64,000 nucleotides of DNA from Tsukamurella sp. 1534. Its GTDB lineage: Bacteria; Actinomycetota; Actinomycetes; Mycobacteriales; Mycobacteriaceae. Shown here piece by piece: positions 49,411 to 58,652 of the stretch (its first letter is position 1; every line of letters begins with the position of its first letter). The position numbers were made by a program, and so were the translations under genes. Below the pieces are notes generated by a model that did not search any database, was not told the DNA's origin, and worked only from the letters and a program-made list of their open reading frames with translations. Where the stretch lies: the NCBI RefSeq assembly GCF_000312385.1, contig NZ_HE997627.1, positions 531,292 through 595,291 of the forward strand, in the 5' to 3' direction.

Positions 49411-52109
49411 TCCGCTTGTTGGGCCAGAACGTCGCTGGCGTGCCCGATCCGGATCTGGCTCGACAGCACGGCCGCCCCGGTCGTGGTGGCCAGGATGGGC
49501 TCGCAGTCGATCGCCTGGATCTCCGGCACCTCGTAGGCCAGCGTCGCCACCCGCGTCATCACGTCGATCAGGGCGTCGCGGTCCACGCCCGCCTGTCCGG
49601 CGAAGCCCGCCAGGATGGGAGCCGACTTCGGGGCGTCGAGCAGGTCGCCCGCGGACGCGTTCGTGAGCGGCAACAGCCGATAGGCGCGGTCCCCCAGCAG
49701 TTCCGGCACCACGCCGCTGAGCCCGAAGGACAGCAGCGGGCCGATCCTCCGGTCGTTCTCGTAGCCGACGGCGCAGCCGATCCCCTTCTCCGCCATCGCC
49801 TGCACGTGCAGCACGCTCTCCCCCGTCTGCGCCAGCAGTTCGGTGAACGCGGACGCCACCGCGGACGGGCCGGTGAGGTCCAGTCGCACCGCGGTGAGGT
49901 CGGCGCGCACCCGCCATCGGTCCCCCATCGCCTTGACCGCCACCGGGAACCCGAGGCGCTCGGCCGCCGCCACGGCCTCCTCCGGGGTGGAGACCTCCTC
50001 GAACGGCACCACCTGCACGCCGTACAGCTTCAGCAACTGCGCGCTGCGTGCGAAGTCCAGCGTCACGCGACTCCCGCCGGAATCGATGGACGGCAGCCAC
50101 TCCCGCACCAGGGTGCGGGCGGCCTCCGTATCGGTCCCACCCGGACGTACCACGTCCGACACGGGCCGGGCCCGCCACTGCGCGTACCGCCACCCGTGTG
50201 CGAGAACGCGGGCGGCGCGCTCGGGCTCCGGATACGAGGGCACGGAACCGCGCACCCGCACCCCGGCGTCGTCGGTGGCGGCGAGCAGCTCGGTGACGCC
50301 GTCGAAGGCGAGGAACGTGGACACGATGGGCTTGATCTGCTTGCGGGAGGCCTCCAGCAGCACCGCGGCGTGCGCCTCCGGCGGCGCCTCCACGGGCGGG
50401 ACGAAGACCGCGATGACGGCGTCCACCCGGTCGTCGGCGAGCGCGGCGTCGATCGCGGCGCCGAACTCCTCCGGGGTCGCGGCGGCGCCGAGATCCACCG
50501 GCTCGGCCACGTCGAGGCCCTCCCGCACGCCGGTGTGGGTCGCGAGGATCCCCAGCGCCGTGGAATTGCCGATCACGGCCACCCGCCGGCCCTTGGGCAA
50601 CGGCTGGTAGCTGAAGAAGGTGGCGCAGTCGAACAGCTCCGGGATCGACTCCACCTGCACCACACCGGAGTTCTCGAACAGCGCCTCGGATCCGCGGCGC
50701 CGGCGGTCCACGTCGACACCGCCGCGATGCACCGCGACGATCGGCTTCTGCCGCGCCAGCCTGCGCGCGATGCGCCCGAACTTGCGGGGGTTGCCGAAGC
50801 TCTCCAGGTACAGCAGCACGACCTCGGTGGCGGGGTCGGTGTCCCAGTACTGGAGCACGTCGTTGCCGGACATGTCGGCGCGGTTGCCGGCGGAGACGAA
50901 GGTCGACAGGCCCACGCCGCGCTTGGCCGCGGTGTCGAGGATCGCGATACCGAGGGCGCCGGACTGGCAGAAGAAGCCGACGTTGCCGCGCCCGGGGACG
51001 ACGGGGGCCAGGGTCGCGTTGAGCCGCACCTCCTCGTCGGTGTTGACCACGCCCAGGGCGTTCGGCCCGATGAGCCGCATGCCGTGGGAGCGGACCGCGG
51101 TGAGCAGGCGGTTCTCGGTCTCGGTTCCCCGGCCGCCGGCGTCGGAGAACCCCGACGATACGACGAGCAGCGTGCGCACGTCCTTCGCGAGGCAGTCGTC
51201 GAGCACGGTGTCCATGTTGTCGGCGGGCACGGCCACCACGGCGAGGTCCACCTGATCGGGGATGTCGCGCACCGATTCGTAGGCGCGCACGCCGACCACG
51301 GACCGGCGCTCGGGGTGCACGGGGAACACGGGGCCCGCGAACCCGCCGGCGATCAGGTTGCGCAGCACGGCGTGCCCCACCTTGCCGGGCGTGGCCGACG
51401 CGCCGATCACGGCGATCGACGTGGGCTGCAACGCGTTCCGCACGCTGCGCGCCTCGGAGGCGAGCTCGCGCGCGTTGCGCACCGCGACCAGGGCCTCGGT
51501 GGGGTCGATGTCGAATTCGACGTGCACGACGCTGCCGTCGAAGTTGCGCTTGAGCTCGTAGCCCGCGGCCTTGAAGACGTTCACCATGTAGCGGTTCTCG
51601 GCCAGCACCTCGGCCTCGAACTTGTGGAAGCCGCACTCCGCGGCGGCGCCCGCGAGGTGTTCGAGCAGGATCGGCCCGAGGCCGCGGCCCTGGTGCTCGT
51701 CGGCGACCACGAACGCCACCTCGGCGGCCGTCGGCTTCCCGGCGTCGGCGAGTCCCTCGTAGAGGCCCACCGCGATGATCCTGCCGCCCAGCACCGCGAG
51801 CAGGCACACGCGCTGGTCGTGGTCGACGGTGGTCATCCTCGCCACGTCCCGCGGTGGCATCACCGGGTAGGGGCCGAAGTAGCGGAGATAGCGGGTGCGC
51901 TCGGACAGGCCTGCGTGGAACTGGACCATGGCGTCGGCGTCGTCGGGCACCACGGGCCGGATGTGCACGACGCCGCCGTCGCTGGCGAGCACGTCGGCCA
52001 CCCAGTGCGCGGGGAACTCGTAGGGCCCCGAGCGCGTCCCGGTGGCCAGCGGCGCCGGGAACGGGTCGGTGCTGGGGCCGGAGGGGAACAGCGGCGTCTC
52101 GTCAGTCAC
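49395..52109 (-). CDS. GNAT-acyl-CoA synthetase (NDP-forming)-like protein acetyltransferase (Pat type)
   Basis: A 904-residue protein. The N-terminus (about 45-205) is a GNAT domain (RPVVPDDADAMVQFHAGLSERTRYLRYFG, FVVADEHQGRGLGPILLEHLA for CoA). Next comes a CoA-binding Rossmann domain (VIGASATPGKVGHAVLRNLI), succinyl-CoA-ligase-like domains and a C-terminal ATP-grasp domain. The loop that normally holds the phospho-His (SHTG) is replaced by VHRGGVDVDRRRRGSEA, so acyl-CoA synthesis is unlikely and acetylation of Lys residues, as in Salmonella Pat, is more likely. It is reversed in domain order relative to Pat. The GTG start follows GGAGGA. Confidence 0.85.
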   Translation of the reverse strand: MTDETPLFPSGPSTDPFPAPLATGTRSGPYEFPAHWVADVLASDGGVVHIRPVVPDDADAMVQFHAGLSERTRYLRYFGPYPVMPPRDVARMTTVDHDQRVCLLAVLGGRIIAVGLYEGLADAGKPTAAEVAFVVADEHQGRGLGPILLEHLAGAAAECGFHKFEAEVLAENRYMVNVFKAAGYELKRNFDGSVVHVEFDIDPTEALVAVRNARELASEARSVRNALQPTSIAVIGASATPGKVGHAVLRNLIAGGFAGPVFPVHPERRSVVGVRAYESVRDIPDQVDLAVVAVPADNMDTVLDDCLAKDVRTLLVVSSGFSDAGGRGTETENRLLTAVRSHGMRLIGPNALGVVNTDEEVRLNATLAPVVPGRGNVGFFCQSGALGIAILDTAAKRGVGLSTFVSAGNRADMSGNDVLQYWDTDPATEVVLLYLESFGNPRKFGRIARRLARQKPIVAVHRGGVDVDRRRRGSEALFENSGVVQVESIPELFDCATFFSYQPLPKGRRVAVIGNSTALGILATHTGVREGLDVAEPVDLGAAATPEEFGAAIDAALADDRVDAVIAVFVPPVEAPPEAHAAVLLEASRKQIKPIVSTFLAFDGVTELLAATDDAGVRVRGSVPSYPEPERAARVLAHGWRYAQWRARPVSDVVRPGGTDTEAARTLVREWLPSIDSGGSRVTLDFARSAQLLKLYGVQVVPFEEVSTPEEAVAAAERLGFPVAVKAMGDRWRVRADLTAVRLDLTGPSAVASAFTELLAQTGESVLHVQAMAEKGIGCAVGYENDRRIGPLLSFGLSGVVPELLGDRAYRLLPLTNASAGDLLDAPKSAPILAGFAGQAGVDRDALIDVMTRVATLAYEVPEIQAIDCEPILATTTGAAVLSSQIRIGHASDVLAQQAEPRRL

Positions 52110-52186
52110 GGGGGTCCTCCGGATCGAGGCCTGGAGCGGAAAAGGCGGAAGGGAGCACGTCAGTCACGGGGATCCTCCGGATCGAG
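52100..52186 (-). repeat. 29-bp direct repeat across the acuC/acetyltransferase junction
   Basis: Copies 52100-52128 and 52158-52186 differ at one base (G/A at 52114 versus 52172). The distal copy contains the last codons and stop of acuC; the proximal copy contains the Shine-Dalgarno and GTG start of the acetyltransferase gene. The unit length is 58 bp, as expected from a tandem duplication of the gene junction. Confidence 0.8.
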
Positions 52187-53392
52187 TCCGTGAAGGGGGA
52201 ATACAGCGGATCGGGCGCGGGCGATGAAGCGGTCCGCAGCGGCGTCGGCGGGCGGGGACGTCGCGTCGTGCGACGCGGGTTCCCACGGCGTGAACGCCAC
52301 GTCGCCGCCCTCGCCCATGGTCTCCGGGACCGGGCCGGGGACGCCGCCGAGCCGGTCCGCGGGCAACTCGGCGACCAGGTCCTTCCAGGAATCGGGGATC
52401 GGCGTCGCCGGATCGACGTCGGTGCCGATCACCGCCGCCAGCAGGTGCGTCCACGCGCGGGGCACGACCGACACCAGTTGGTACCCGCCGCCGCCGACGG
52501 CGAGCCAGCGGCCGTCGCACAGTTCGTCCGCGAGGTCCCGCATGGCGAGGATCGCCGCGCGCTGTCCGTCGACGGTGAGCGAGAGATCGGTCAGCGGGTC
52601 GCTGGCGTGCGAATCGCAGCCGCACTGGCTCACGATCAGCTGCGGGCGGAACTCGCGCAGCACCGACGGGACCACAGCGTGGAACGCGCGCAGCCACAGC
52701 CCGTCGGGGCAGAACGCCGGGACGGGCACGTTGATCGCGGTGCCGCGCGCCTCGGGGCCGCCGAGCTCCGTGGGGTAGCCGGTGTTGGGCCACAGGTGCT
52801 GCGGGTCCTCGTGCAGCGACACCGTCATCACCCGCGGGTCGTTCCAGAACGCCGCCTGCACGCCGTCGCCGTGGTGGGCGTCGATGTCGACGTACGCGAT
52901 GCGGTCGAATCCGTTGTCCAGCAACCAGGAGATCGCGATCGCGGCGTCGTTGTAGATGCAGAAGCCGGAGGCGTGACTGCGCATCGCGTGGTGCATGCCG
53001 CCCGCGATGTTGACGGCCCGCGTCGTGGTGCCCGACGCGATGGCGCGAGCACCGGAGAGTGTGGAACCGACGATGCTCGCGGCCGCCTCGTGCATGTGCA
53101 GGAACACCGGGTTGTCATCGTTGCCCAGGCCGTATCCGGTGAGGTCGATGCGGGCGCGGCCGGAACCGGCGACCCGCACGGCGGCCTGATAGTCGTCGGT
53201 GTGGGCGCGAGCCAGTTCGAGCGGGTCGAGCCGGCCGGGCACGGTGAGCTCGACACCGTCGAGCACGCCGACGGAACGGGCGAGCTCCAGGGTGAGCTTG
53301 AGCCGGACGGGGTCCATCGGATGGTGCTGCGAGAAACGGTAATCGAGCACCGACGGGTCCCAGACCACCTGGGAGTCGGGGAACCTTGGCAT
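52160..53392 (-). CDS. acuC: Acetoin utilisation-type class I histone deacetylase-like protein (AcuC)
   Basis: A 410-residue zinc deacetylase of the arginase/HDAC fold. Active-site elements: GGMHHAM (catalytic His pair), YVDIDAHHGDGVQAAFW (zinc ligands Asp and His), SQCGCDSHASDPL (Asp ligand) and VGGGGYQ. It would remove acetyl groups from lysines of proteins such as acetyl-CoA synthetase, opposing the acetyltransferase encoded next in the operon. ATG 53392 lies 7 bases after a TAGGGT -10 and has no Shine-Dalgarno (leaderless). Confidence 0.9.
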   Translation of the reverse strand: MPRFPDSQVVWDPSVLDYRFSQHHPMDPVRLKLTLELARSVGVLDGVELTVPGRLDPLELARAHTDDYQAAVRVAGSGRARIDLTGYGLGNDDNPVFLHMHEAAASIVGSTLSGARAIASGTTTRAVNIAGGMHHAMRSHASGFCIYNDAAIAISWLLDNGFDRIAYVDIDAHHGDGVQAAFWNDPRVMTVSLHEDPQHLWPNTGYPTELGGPEARGTAINVPVPAFCPDGLWLRAFHAVVPSVLREFRPQLIVSQCGCDSHASDPLTDLSLTVDGQRAAILAMRDLADELCDGRWLAVGGGGYQLVSVVPRAWTHLLAAVIGTDVDPATPIPDSWKDLVAELPADRLGGVPGPVPETMGEGGDVAFTPWEPASHDATSPPADAAADRFIARARSAVFPLHGLDPEDPRD

Positions 53393-53399
53393 GCGCCCA

Positions 53400-53405
53400 A
53401 CCCTA
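53400..53405 (-). promoter_or_regulatory. -10 element TAGGGT of a leaderless acuC promoter
   Basis: Minus-strand TAGGGT fits TANNNT and is 7 bases before the ATG at 53392. Confidence 0.5.
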
Positions 53406-53506
53406 TCCGCGCGGGCCCACCGGGCCCGGCGAATCGCCCGGGATGCGACCGGAGCCACCGTCCGCGGGTCGGCTGGGGGAATATTGCGAGGGTGCGACGC
53501 GTCCAA

Positions 53507-53522
53507 CTTAGGTAACCTTAAG
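53507..53522. promoter_or_regulatory. Iron-box-like site upstream of ideR
   Basis: The 16-base CTTAGGTAACCTTAAG has outer arms CTTA/TAAG and contains the half-site TTAGGTAA of the DtxR/IdeR consensus (TTAGGTTAGGCTAACCTAA). About 12 of 19 consensus positions match. It lies 59 bases before the ideR start and 115 bases before the divergent acuC start. Confidence 0.5.
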
Positions 53523-53581
53523 TCACGGGGAGAATGCCGCGCCTCCGTTAAGCTGGTCGCGACGTAAAGGAGCTGGATTTC

Positions 53582-54265
53582 GTGAACGATCTGGTGGACA
53601 CCACCGAGATGTACCTGCGCACCATCTACGAGCTCGAAGAGGAGGGTGTCGTCCCTCTCCGGGCCCGGATCGCGGAGCGTCTCGAGCAGAGTGGCCCCAC
53701 GGTGTCGCAGACCGTGCAGCGCATGGAACGCGACGGTCTGGTGCGGGTGGCGGGCGACCGCCACCTCGAGCTGAGCGAGAAGGGGCGGCAGCTGGCCATC
53801 GCGGTCATGCGCAAGCACCGGCTCGCCGAGCGGCTGCTGGTGGACGTGATCGGCCTGCAGTGGGAGAGCGTGCACGCCGAGGCGTGCCGCTGGGAGCACG
53901 TGATGAGCGAGGACGTCGAGCGCCGGCTGCTGGAGGTCCTCGGCAACCCCACCACGTCGCCCTACGGGAACCCGATCCCCGGTCTCGGGGAACTCGGCGT
54001 GCGCGTGAACGGCGAACCGGCGCGCCCGGCGCGCCTGACCGACCTACCCCAGGGCGGCCCGACCGCCGTGGTGATCAAGCGCCTGGCCGAGCACGTGCAG
54101 GCCGATACGGACCTGATCGGCCGGTTCCGCGAGGCCGGCGTGGTGCCGGACGCGCGCGTCGCGGTCACGGTGCAGCGCGGGGCGGTCGTCATCTCGGTGG
54201 CCGGGCACGAGGACTTCGAGCTGCCCGACGAGATGGCGCACGCCGTGTTCGTCGAAGCGGTGTAG
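53582..54265 (+). CDS. ideR: Iron-dependent regulator IdeR/DtxR
   Basis: A 227-residue iron-activated repressor. The winged helix ([29 protein letters not shown], residues 26-54), the dimerisation domain with the metal ligands Met10, His79, Glu83, His98, Cys102, Glu105 and His106, and an SH3-like C-terminal domain (from about 148) are all present with DtxR numbering. It represses siderophore and uptake genes when iron is plentiful. GTG 53582 follows AAAGGAG by 9 bases. A box resembling its own operator lies upstream, and galE follows after 5 bases. Confidence 0.96.
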   Translation: MNDLVDTTEMYLRTIYELEEEGVVPLRARIAERLEQSGPTVSQTVQRMERDGLVRVAGDRHLELSEKGRQLAIAVMRKHRLAERLLVDVIGLQWESVHAEACRWEHVMSEDVERRLLEVLGNPTTSPYGNPIPGLGELGVRVNGEPARPARLTDLPQGGPTAVVIKRLAEHVQADTDLIGRFREAGVVPDARVAVTVQRGAVVISVAGHEDFELPDEMAHAVFVEAV

Positions 54266-54270
54266 TCGCG

Positions 54271-55257
54271 ATGCAGCTGTTGGTGACCGGCGGTGCCGGA
54301 TACGTGGGCAGTGTGTGCACCCAGGTCCTGCTGGAACGGGGCCACGAGGTGACCGTCCTGGACGACCTGAGCACGGGCAACCGCGAGGCGGTGCCCGCGG
54401 GCGCGCGGTTCGTGGAGGGCGACGTGGCCACCGCCGCGCGCCAGATCCTCACCGACGGGGAGTTCGACGGCGTACTGCACTTCGCCGCGAAATCGCTCGT
54501 CGGCGAGTCGGTGCAGCACCCGCACAATTACTGGCAGGGCAACGTGGTGACCACGCTGTCGCTCCTCGACGCGATGCTCGCGGCGGGCGTGCCGCGGCTG
54601 GTGTTCTCCTCGACCGCAGCCACCTACGGCGAGCCGGAGGCGGTACCGATCACCGAGGACGCCCGCACGGCGCCCACCAACACCTACGGCGCCACCAAGC
54701 TGGCGATCGACGCGGCGATCACCTCCTACGCCACCGCCTACGGGCTGGCCGCGGTCTCGCTGCGGTACTTCAACGTGGCGGGCAGCTACGGCGGGTTCGG
54801 CGAGAACCGCGAGGTGGAGACGCACCTCATCCCGCTGGTTCTGCAGACCGCGCTGGGCCAGCGGCCGGCGATCAAGGTGTTCGGTTCCGACTACCCCACC
54901 ACCGACGGCACGGCGGTGCGTGACTACGTGCACGTCAAGGACCTGGCCGAGGCGCACGTGCTGGCACTGGGCCACGCCCGCGAGGGCACCCACGACGTCT
55001 TCAATCTCGGTTCGGGCGAAGGTTTCTCGGTGCGCCAGGTGATCGACACCTGCCGCGAGGTGACGGGCCGCGAGATCCCCGAGGAGCAGGCCGACCGCCG
55101 CGCCGGGGACCCGGCGACGCTGGTCGCGTCGTCGCGCCGCGCCGTCGACGAACTCGGGTGGAAACCGGAGCACACGGACCTGCGCGGCATCGTCGCCGAC
55201 GCCTGGGACTACACCGTGGCCCTCGGCGACCGGGCGCACGCGGCCCGCAAGGCCTGA
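54271..55257 (+). CDS. galE: UDP-glucose 4-epimerase
   Basis: Interconverts UDP-glucose and UDP-galactose, the source of galactofuranose for arabinogalactan. A 328-residue extended SDR: NAD loop [10 protein letters not shown], catalytic Ser in [10 protein letters not shown], Tyr-x3-Lys in YGATK, and the substrate-site [13 protein letters not shown]. It lies 5 bases after ideR and is probably co-transcribed; the same dtxR-galE pairing is known in Corynebacterium. Confidence 0.95.
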   Translation: MQLLVTGGAGYVGSVCTQVLLERGHEVTVLDDLSTGNREAVPAGARFVEGDVATAARQILTDGEFDGVLHFAAKSLVGESVQHPHNYWQGNVVTTLSLLDAMLAAGVPRLVFSSTAATYGEPEAVPITEDARTAPTNTYGATKLAIDAAITSYATAYGLAAVSLRYFNVAGSYGGFGENREVETHLIPLVLQTALGQRPAIKVFGSDYPTTDGTAVRDYVHVKDLAEAHVLALGHAREGTHDVFNLGSGEGFSVRQVIDTCREVTGREIPEEQADRRAGDPATLVASSRRAVDELGWKPEHTDLRGIVADAWDYTVALGDRAHAARKA

Positions 55258-55298
55258 CGACGCGCGGCAGCAGGGCCTGACGCCGCGCACGGCGGCAG
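55249..55298 (+). repeat. Short imperfect direct repeat after galE
   Basis: Two ~25-bp copies of GGCCTGACG-CGCG...GGCAGCAG / GGCCTGACGCCGCG...GGCGGCAG (55249-55273 and 55274-55298). The first covers the end of galE. A third, more divergent GGCCCGGCGGCG follows. The remaining 50 bases before the DUF4192 stop are GC-rich without a recognised signal. Confidence 0.4.
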
Positions 55299-55350
55299 GG
55301 CCCGGCGGCGCTCGGCGCCACGGGCGAGCGGCGCACCGTCGGGTCCGCAG

Positions 55351-56424
55351 TCACCCCGTCATCGGGAACCCTCCGTCCCGCCCCTCCTCGGGCGGGAGGA
55401 CGATGCCGAGCCGGTACGCCACACCGAATCCCGCGCGGGAGGCCTCGGCCAGCTCGTCCGGCCTCATCCCCGCGTCGAAGGCGGAGGCCATGAGGATCGC
55501 GGCCCGGTAGGTCGGGTCGGCGAGAAGAGCGGCCTCCAGGGCGATGCCGGTGAGCGGCCCGTCTCCCGCCGCGTAGGCCACCGACGCGACGAGGGTCGCC
55601 GCCGCGGCCCGCGGGGCGCCCCGCAGCCTCCGGGCGAGCTCGCCGAACAGGTCCCGCGCCTCGGCCGCGACCACCGTGAGCCCCAGCGCCATCGCCGCGT
55701 CCCGGACCGCGGTGTGCAACACGGCGCCGCCGAGCAGCGCCACGTCGTCGTCGCTCAGGCTTCCCGGCCCGGCCGCACCCTCCGCCGTCACCGCGGCCAC
55801 GACGGCGTCGAGCAGTTCGCCCGGATCGTCGTCGGCCTCGTGCGCCGCGACGTCCCGGCAACGCACCTCGCCCACTCCCGGCCCCTCCTCGGCGAGCAGC
55901 CCGATGAGCTCGTCCCTGGACCGCCGCACCGGCCGCCCGGCGAAGGCCGCGGCGAGCGTCGCGGGCGAATCCGCCGGATCCGCCATGCGGCCGCTCTCCC
56001 CGTGCCGGCAGACCCAGCGCTCCCCGCCCGCCAGAACCGGCACGAAGATCAGGTCCAGCAGTTCCAGGTCCTCCTCGTCTGCGTCCACGGCCCGCAGGTG
56101 CTCCTCCAGCGCGTGGACGAGGGCGGGCGTGGCCTTGGCCAGGCTGCGCTCCTCGACCACCACGCACAGCAGGCGGTCCACGCCCTGCTGCCGCAGGAGC
56201 CGCACGGCGGCACCGAGGTGGCGGCGGCAGTCCACCCGGAGCGTGCCGGCGCGGGTGAGGCCCAGATCGACGCGCGCCGTGGCGCCGATCCGCCTCGTCA
56301 CCTCGTCGTGGGCCAGCAGCACCACCGACCGTGTCGGGTAGAAGCCGAGGAGCGCCGGCACCGCGGCGAGGACGTCGCCGACGGAGTCGAGTCGCAGGGG
56401 CGGGATCGCGTGTTGGTTCGTCAT
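55351..56424 (-). CDS. DUF4192 family protein
   Basis: A 357-residue protein with family-typical blocks: DSVGDVLAAVPALLGFYPTRSVVLLAHD at the N-terminus, VDRLLCVVVEERS, and GPLTGIALEAALLADPTYRAAILMASAFDAGMRPDEL near the end. No catalytic motif is visible and the role is unknown. The orthologous position in M. tuberculosis (Rv2712c) is also next to ideR. ATG 56424 follows GAGGACG; a longer frame lacks conserved sequence. Divergent from the APC permease by 193 bases, a spacer with no other recognised gene or signal besides the permease -10. Confidence 0.82.
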   Translation of the reverse strand: MTNQHAIPPLRLDSVGDVLAAVPALLGFYPTRSVVLLAHDEVTRRIGATARVDLGLTRAGTLRVDCRRHLGAAVRLLRQQGVDRLLCVVVEERSLAKATPALVHALEEHLRAVDADEEDLELLDLIFVPVLAGGERWVCRHGESGRMADPADSPATLAAAFAGRPVRRSRDELIGLLAEEGPGVGEVRCRDVAAHEADDDPGELLDAVVAAVTAEGAAGPGSLSDDDVALLGGAVLHTAVRDAAMALGLTVVAAEARDLFGELARRLRGAPRAAAATLVASVAYAAGDGPLTGIALEAALLADPTYRAAILMASAFDAGMRPDELAEASRAGFGVAYRLGIVLPPEEGRDGGFPMTG

Positions 56425-56604
56425 GGTGGAAGCGTCCTCGCGGCCCCCGACTGCGCACAGTCGCGCGGCCCCGGTCATCCACAGGATGCGTACGGAACGG
56501 ACCACAGCGCGACGTTTCCTCCACAGGCCGCCGCCCGACCGGGAGGACCCGGCCGGTACCGGACACCGGTCCGCGCTGCCCCGACGGGCGTGGCGCACGA
56601 GGTC

Positions 56605-56610
56605 TACTGT
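56605..56610 (+). promoter_or_regulatory. -10 element TACTGT of a leaderless permease promoter
   Basis: TACTGT fits TANNNT and is 7 bases before the GTG at 56618. Confidence 0.45.
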
Positions 56611-56617
56611 GAACCGC

Positions 56618-58561
56618 GTGAAAGGCGTACCGCGGTTCTCGGACCGCACCCGCGACTGGTTCCTCAGTGGCATGTCGGAGCGTGCGGGCACCCACGTCGG
56701 GCCGCACGCCACCGATGCGGAGCACCCGCAGCCGTGGTGGAAGGTCATGTGCCTGACCGGTGTGGACTACTTCTCCACCCTGGGCTACCAGCCGGCGATC
56801 GCGTTCATCGCCGCGGGCGTGATCTCCCCTCTCGCGACCCTCGTACTCATCGCGCTCACCCTGCTGGGCGCGCTGCCCGTGTACAAGCGGGTGTCGCGCG
56901 AGAGCTTCAACGGCTCGGGTTCGCTGGCGATGTTCGAGCGCCTGCTCCCGTGGTGGGGCGGCAAGCTGTTCGTCCTCGTGCTACTGGGCTTCGCGGCGAC
57001 GGACTTCATCATCACGATCACGCTCTCGTCCTCCGACGCGGCGGAGCACATCGTCGAGAACCCGCTGATGCCGAGCTTCGTCCACGGCGCCAACATCCCG
57101 ATCACGATGGCCCTGGTGCTGGCGCTCGGCCTGATCTTCCTCAAGGGCTTCCGCGAGGCGATCGGCACCGCCGTCGTGCTCGTGGGCGTGTACCTGACGC
57201 TCAACGTCGTGGTGATCGCGACGTCCCTCTGGCACATCGCGGAGCGCCCCGGCGCGATCGCGGACTGGCAGGACGTGCTGTGGCAGCAGAACTCGAACCC
57301 GCTGATGGTGATCGCCGTCGCGCTCATCGTGTTCCCCAAGCTCGCGCTGGGCCTGTCCGGTTTCGAGACCGGCGTCGCGGTGATGCCGCAGATCAAGGGC
57401 GATCCGAACGATCCCCCGGAGTATCCGGCCACGCGGATCCGGGACACCGGCCGGATGCTGACGACAGCCGCCGTGATCATGAGCGTGCTGCTCGCGACGT
57501 CGAGTTTCGCGACCACCCTGCTGATCCCGGCCGAGGAGTTCGAGCCGCACGGCGAGGCGAACGGGCGCGCGCTCGCCTACCTCGCCCACGAGTACCTGGG
57601 CAACGGCTTCGGCACCGTCTACGACGTGTCGACGGTGGCGATCCTGTGGTTCGCGGGCGCGTCGGCCATGGCGGGCATGCTCAACCTGGTCCCGCGCTAC
57701 CTGCCGCGGTACGGCATGGCGCCGCGGTGGGCATCGGCGGTCCGTCCGCTGGTGGTGGTGCTCACCGTGATCGCCCTGGTGATCGTGTTGATCTTCGAGG
57801 CCGACGTGAACGCGCAGGGCGGCGCGTACGCGACCGGCGTGCTCGTTCTGATGACCTCGGCCGCGGTCGCGGTGACGATCTCGGCGCGCCGCAAGCGGCA
57901 GACCACCGCCACCTGGATGTTCGGGCTGATCTCCGCGGTGTTCGTGTACACCACGATCGACAACATCATCGAGCGCCCGGACGGCGTGCGGATCGCCGCG
58001 CTGTTCATCCTCGCGGTGGCCCTGGTGTCGATCGGCTCGCGCGTGCGCCGCTCGTTCGAGCTGCGCGCCTCGTCGATCAGCTTCGACGACAAGGCGCTCG
58101 AGTTCATCCGCGACGATGCGAAGGCGCAGCACGCGATCCGCATCGTGGCGCACGAGCCGGACGTGGACACCAAGAAGGAGTATCGCGACAAGGTGCGGGC
58201 CGAGCGCAAGTTCGGGCACATCCCGGGCCGCTCGCGGGTGATCCTGCTGGAGGTCTGGCCGCGCGACTCCTCGGACTTCGAGGAGGACCTCGAGGTACGC
58301 GGCATCGAGAAGTTCGGCTACCGCCTGCTCAAGGTGAGCTCGGGCAGCGTCGCCAACACCATCGCGGCCGTGCTGCTGTACATCCGAGACGAGACCGGCG
58401 TGGTGCCCGAGGTGTACTTCCAGTGGTCGGAGATGAACCCCGTGCTCAACATGGGCAAGTACCTGGTGGAGGGCACGGGCGAGGTGGCGGCCGTGTGCCA
58501 TGAGGTGCTCCGGCAGGCCGAGCACGACGCGAAGCGCCGCCCCTCGGTGCACGTGTCCTGA
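56618..58561 (+). CDS. APC-superfamily amino acid permease-like protein
   Basis: A 647-residue transporter with 12 or more membrane helices, starting at VMCLTGVDYFSTLGYQPAIAFIAAGVI. Other signs are ALGLSGFETGVAVMPQIKGD (helix 6 of the APC fold) and GYLLWP-free cytosolic C-terminal ~180 residues containing ASSISFDDKALEFIRDDAK and EVYFQWSEMNPVLNMGKYLVEGTGEVAAVCHEVLRQAEHD, which resemble a universal-stress-like regulatory domain. Substrate is unknown. GTG 56618 is preferred over GTG 56609 because it lies exactly 7 bases after a TACTGT -10. Confidence 0.85.
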   Translation: MKGVPRFSDRTRDWFLSGMSERAGTHVGPHATDAEHPQPWWKVMCLTGVDYFSTLGYQPAIAFIAAGVISPLATLVLIALTLLGALPVYKRVSRESFNGSGSLAMFERLLPWWGGKLFVLVLLGFAATDFIITITLSSSDAAEHIVENPLMPSFVHGANIPITMALVLALGLIFLKGFREAIGTAVVLVGVYLTLNVVVIATSLWHIAERPGAIADWQDVLWQQNSNPLMVIAVALIVFPKLALGLSGFETGVAVMPQIKGDPNDPPEYPATRIRDTGRMLTTAAVIMSVLLATSSFATTLLIPAEEFEPHGEANGRALAYLAHEYLGNGFGTVYDVSTVAILWFAGASAMAGMLNLVPRYLPRYGMAPRWASAVRPLVVVLTVIALVIVLIFEADVNAQGGAYATGVLVLMTSAAVAVTISARRKRQTTATWMFGLISAVFVYTTIDNIIERPDGVRIAALFILAVALVSIGSRVRRSFELRASSISFDDKALEFIRDDAKAQHAIRIVAHEPDVDTKKEYRDKVRAERKFGHIPGRSRVILLEVWPRDSSDFEEDLEVRGIEKFGYRLLKVSSGSVANTIAAVLLYIRDETGVVPEVYFQWSEMNPVLNMGKYLVEGTGEVAAVCHEVLRQAEHDAKRRPSVHVS

Positions 58562-58652
58562 GCCGTCGCGCACGCCCCGCACCGCTGTCGACATCCGTTC
58601 GGCCCGGGCCACGGCGGTCCCACACCCCGGAATGCGGGTGTTCATGCCCGGG

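Noticed and set aside
46381-51807. An 1808-residue open frame on the minus strand through sigB and the methyltransferase
   Set aside because: It runs antisense or out of frame to well-supported genes and has only low-complexity Arg/Gly/His sequence; such frames result from the low stop-codon frequency in GC-rich DNA.
49416-52193. A 925-residue plus-strand frame opposite the acetyltransferase gene
   Set aside because: Composition is that of a reverse complement of a GC-rich gene (His/Arg/Gly-rich); the minus-strand frame has clear GNAT and CoA-ligase motifs.
56490-56540. DnaA-box-like TCCACA repeats in the DUF4192/permease spacer
   Set aside because: Only two partial matches (ATCCACAGG, CTCCACAGG), no AT-rich element and no dnaA/dnaN nearby; not an origin.
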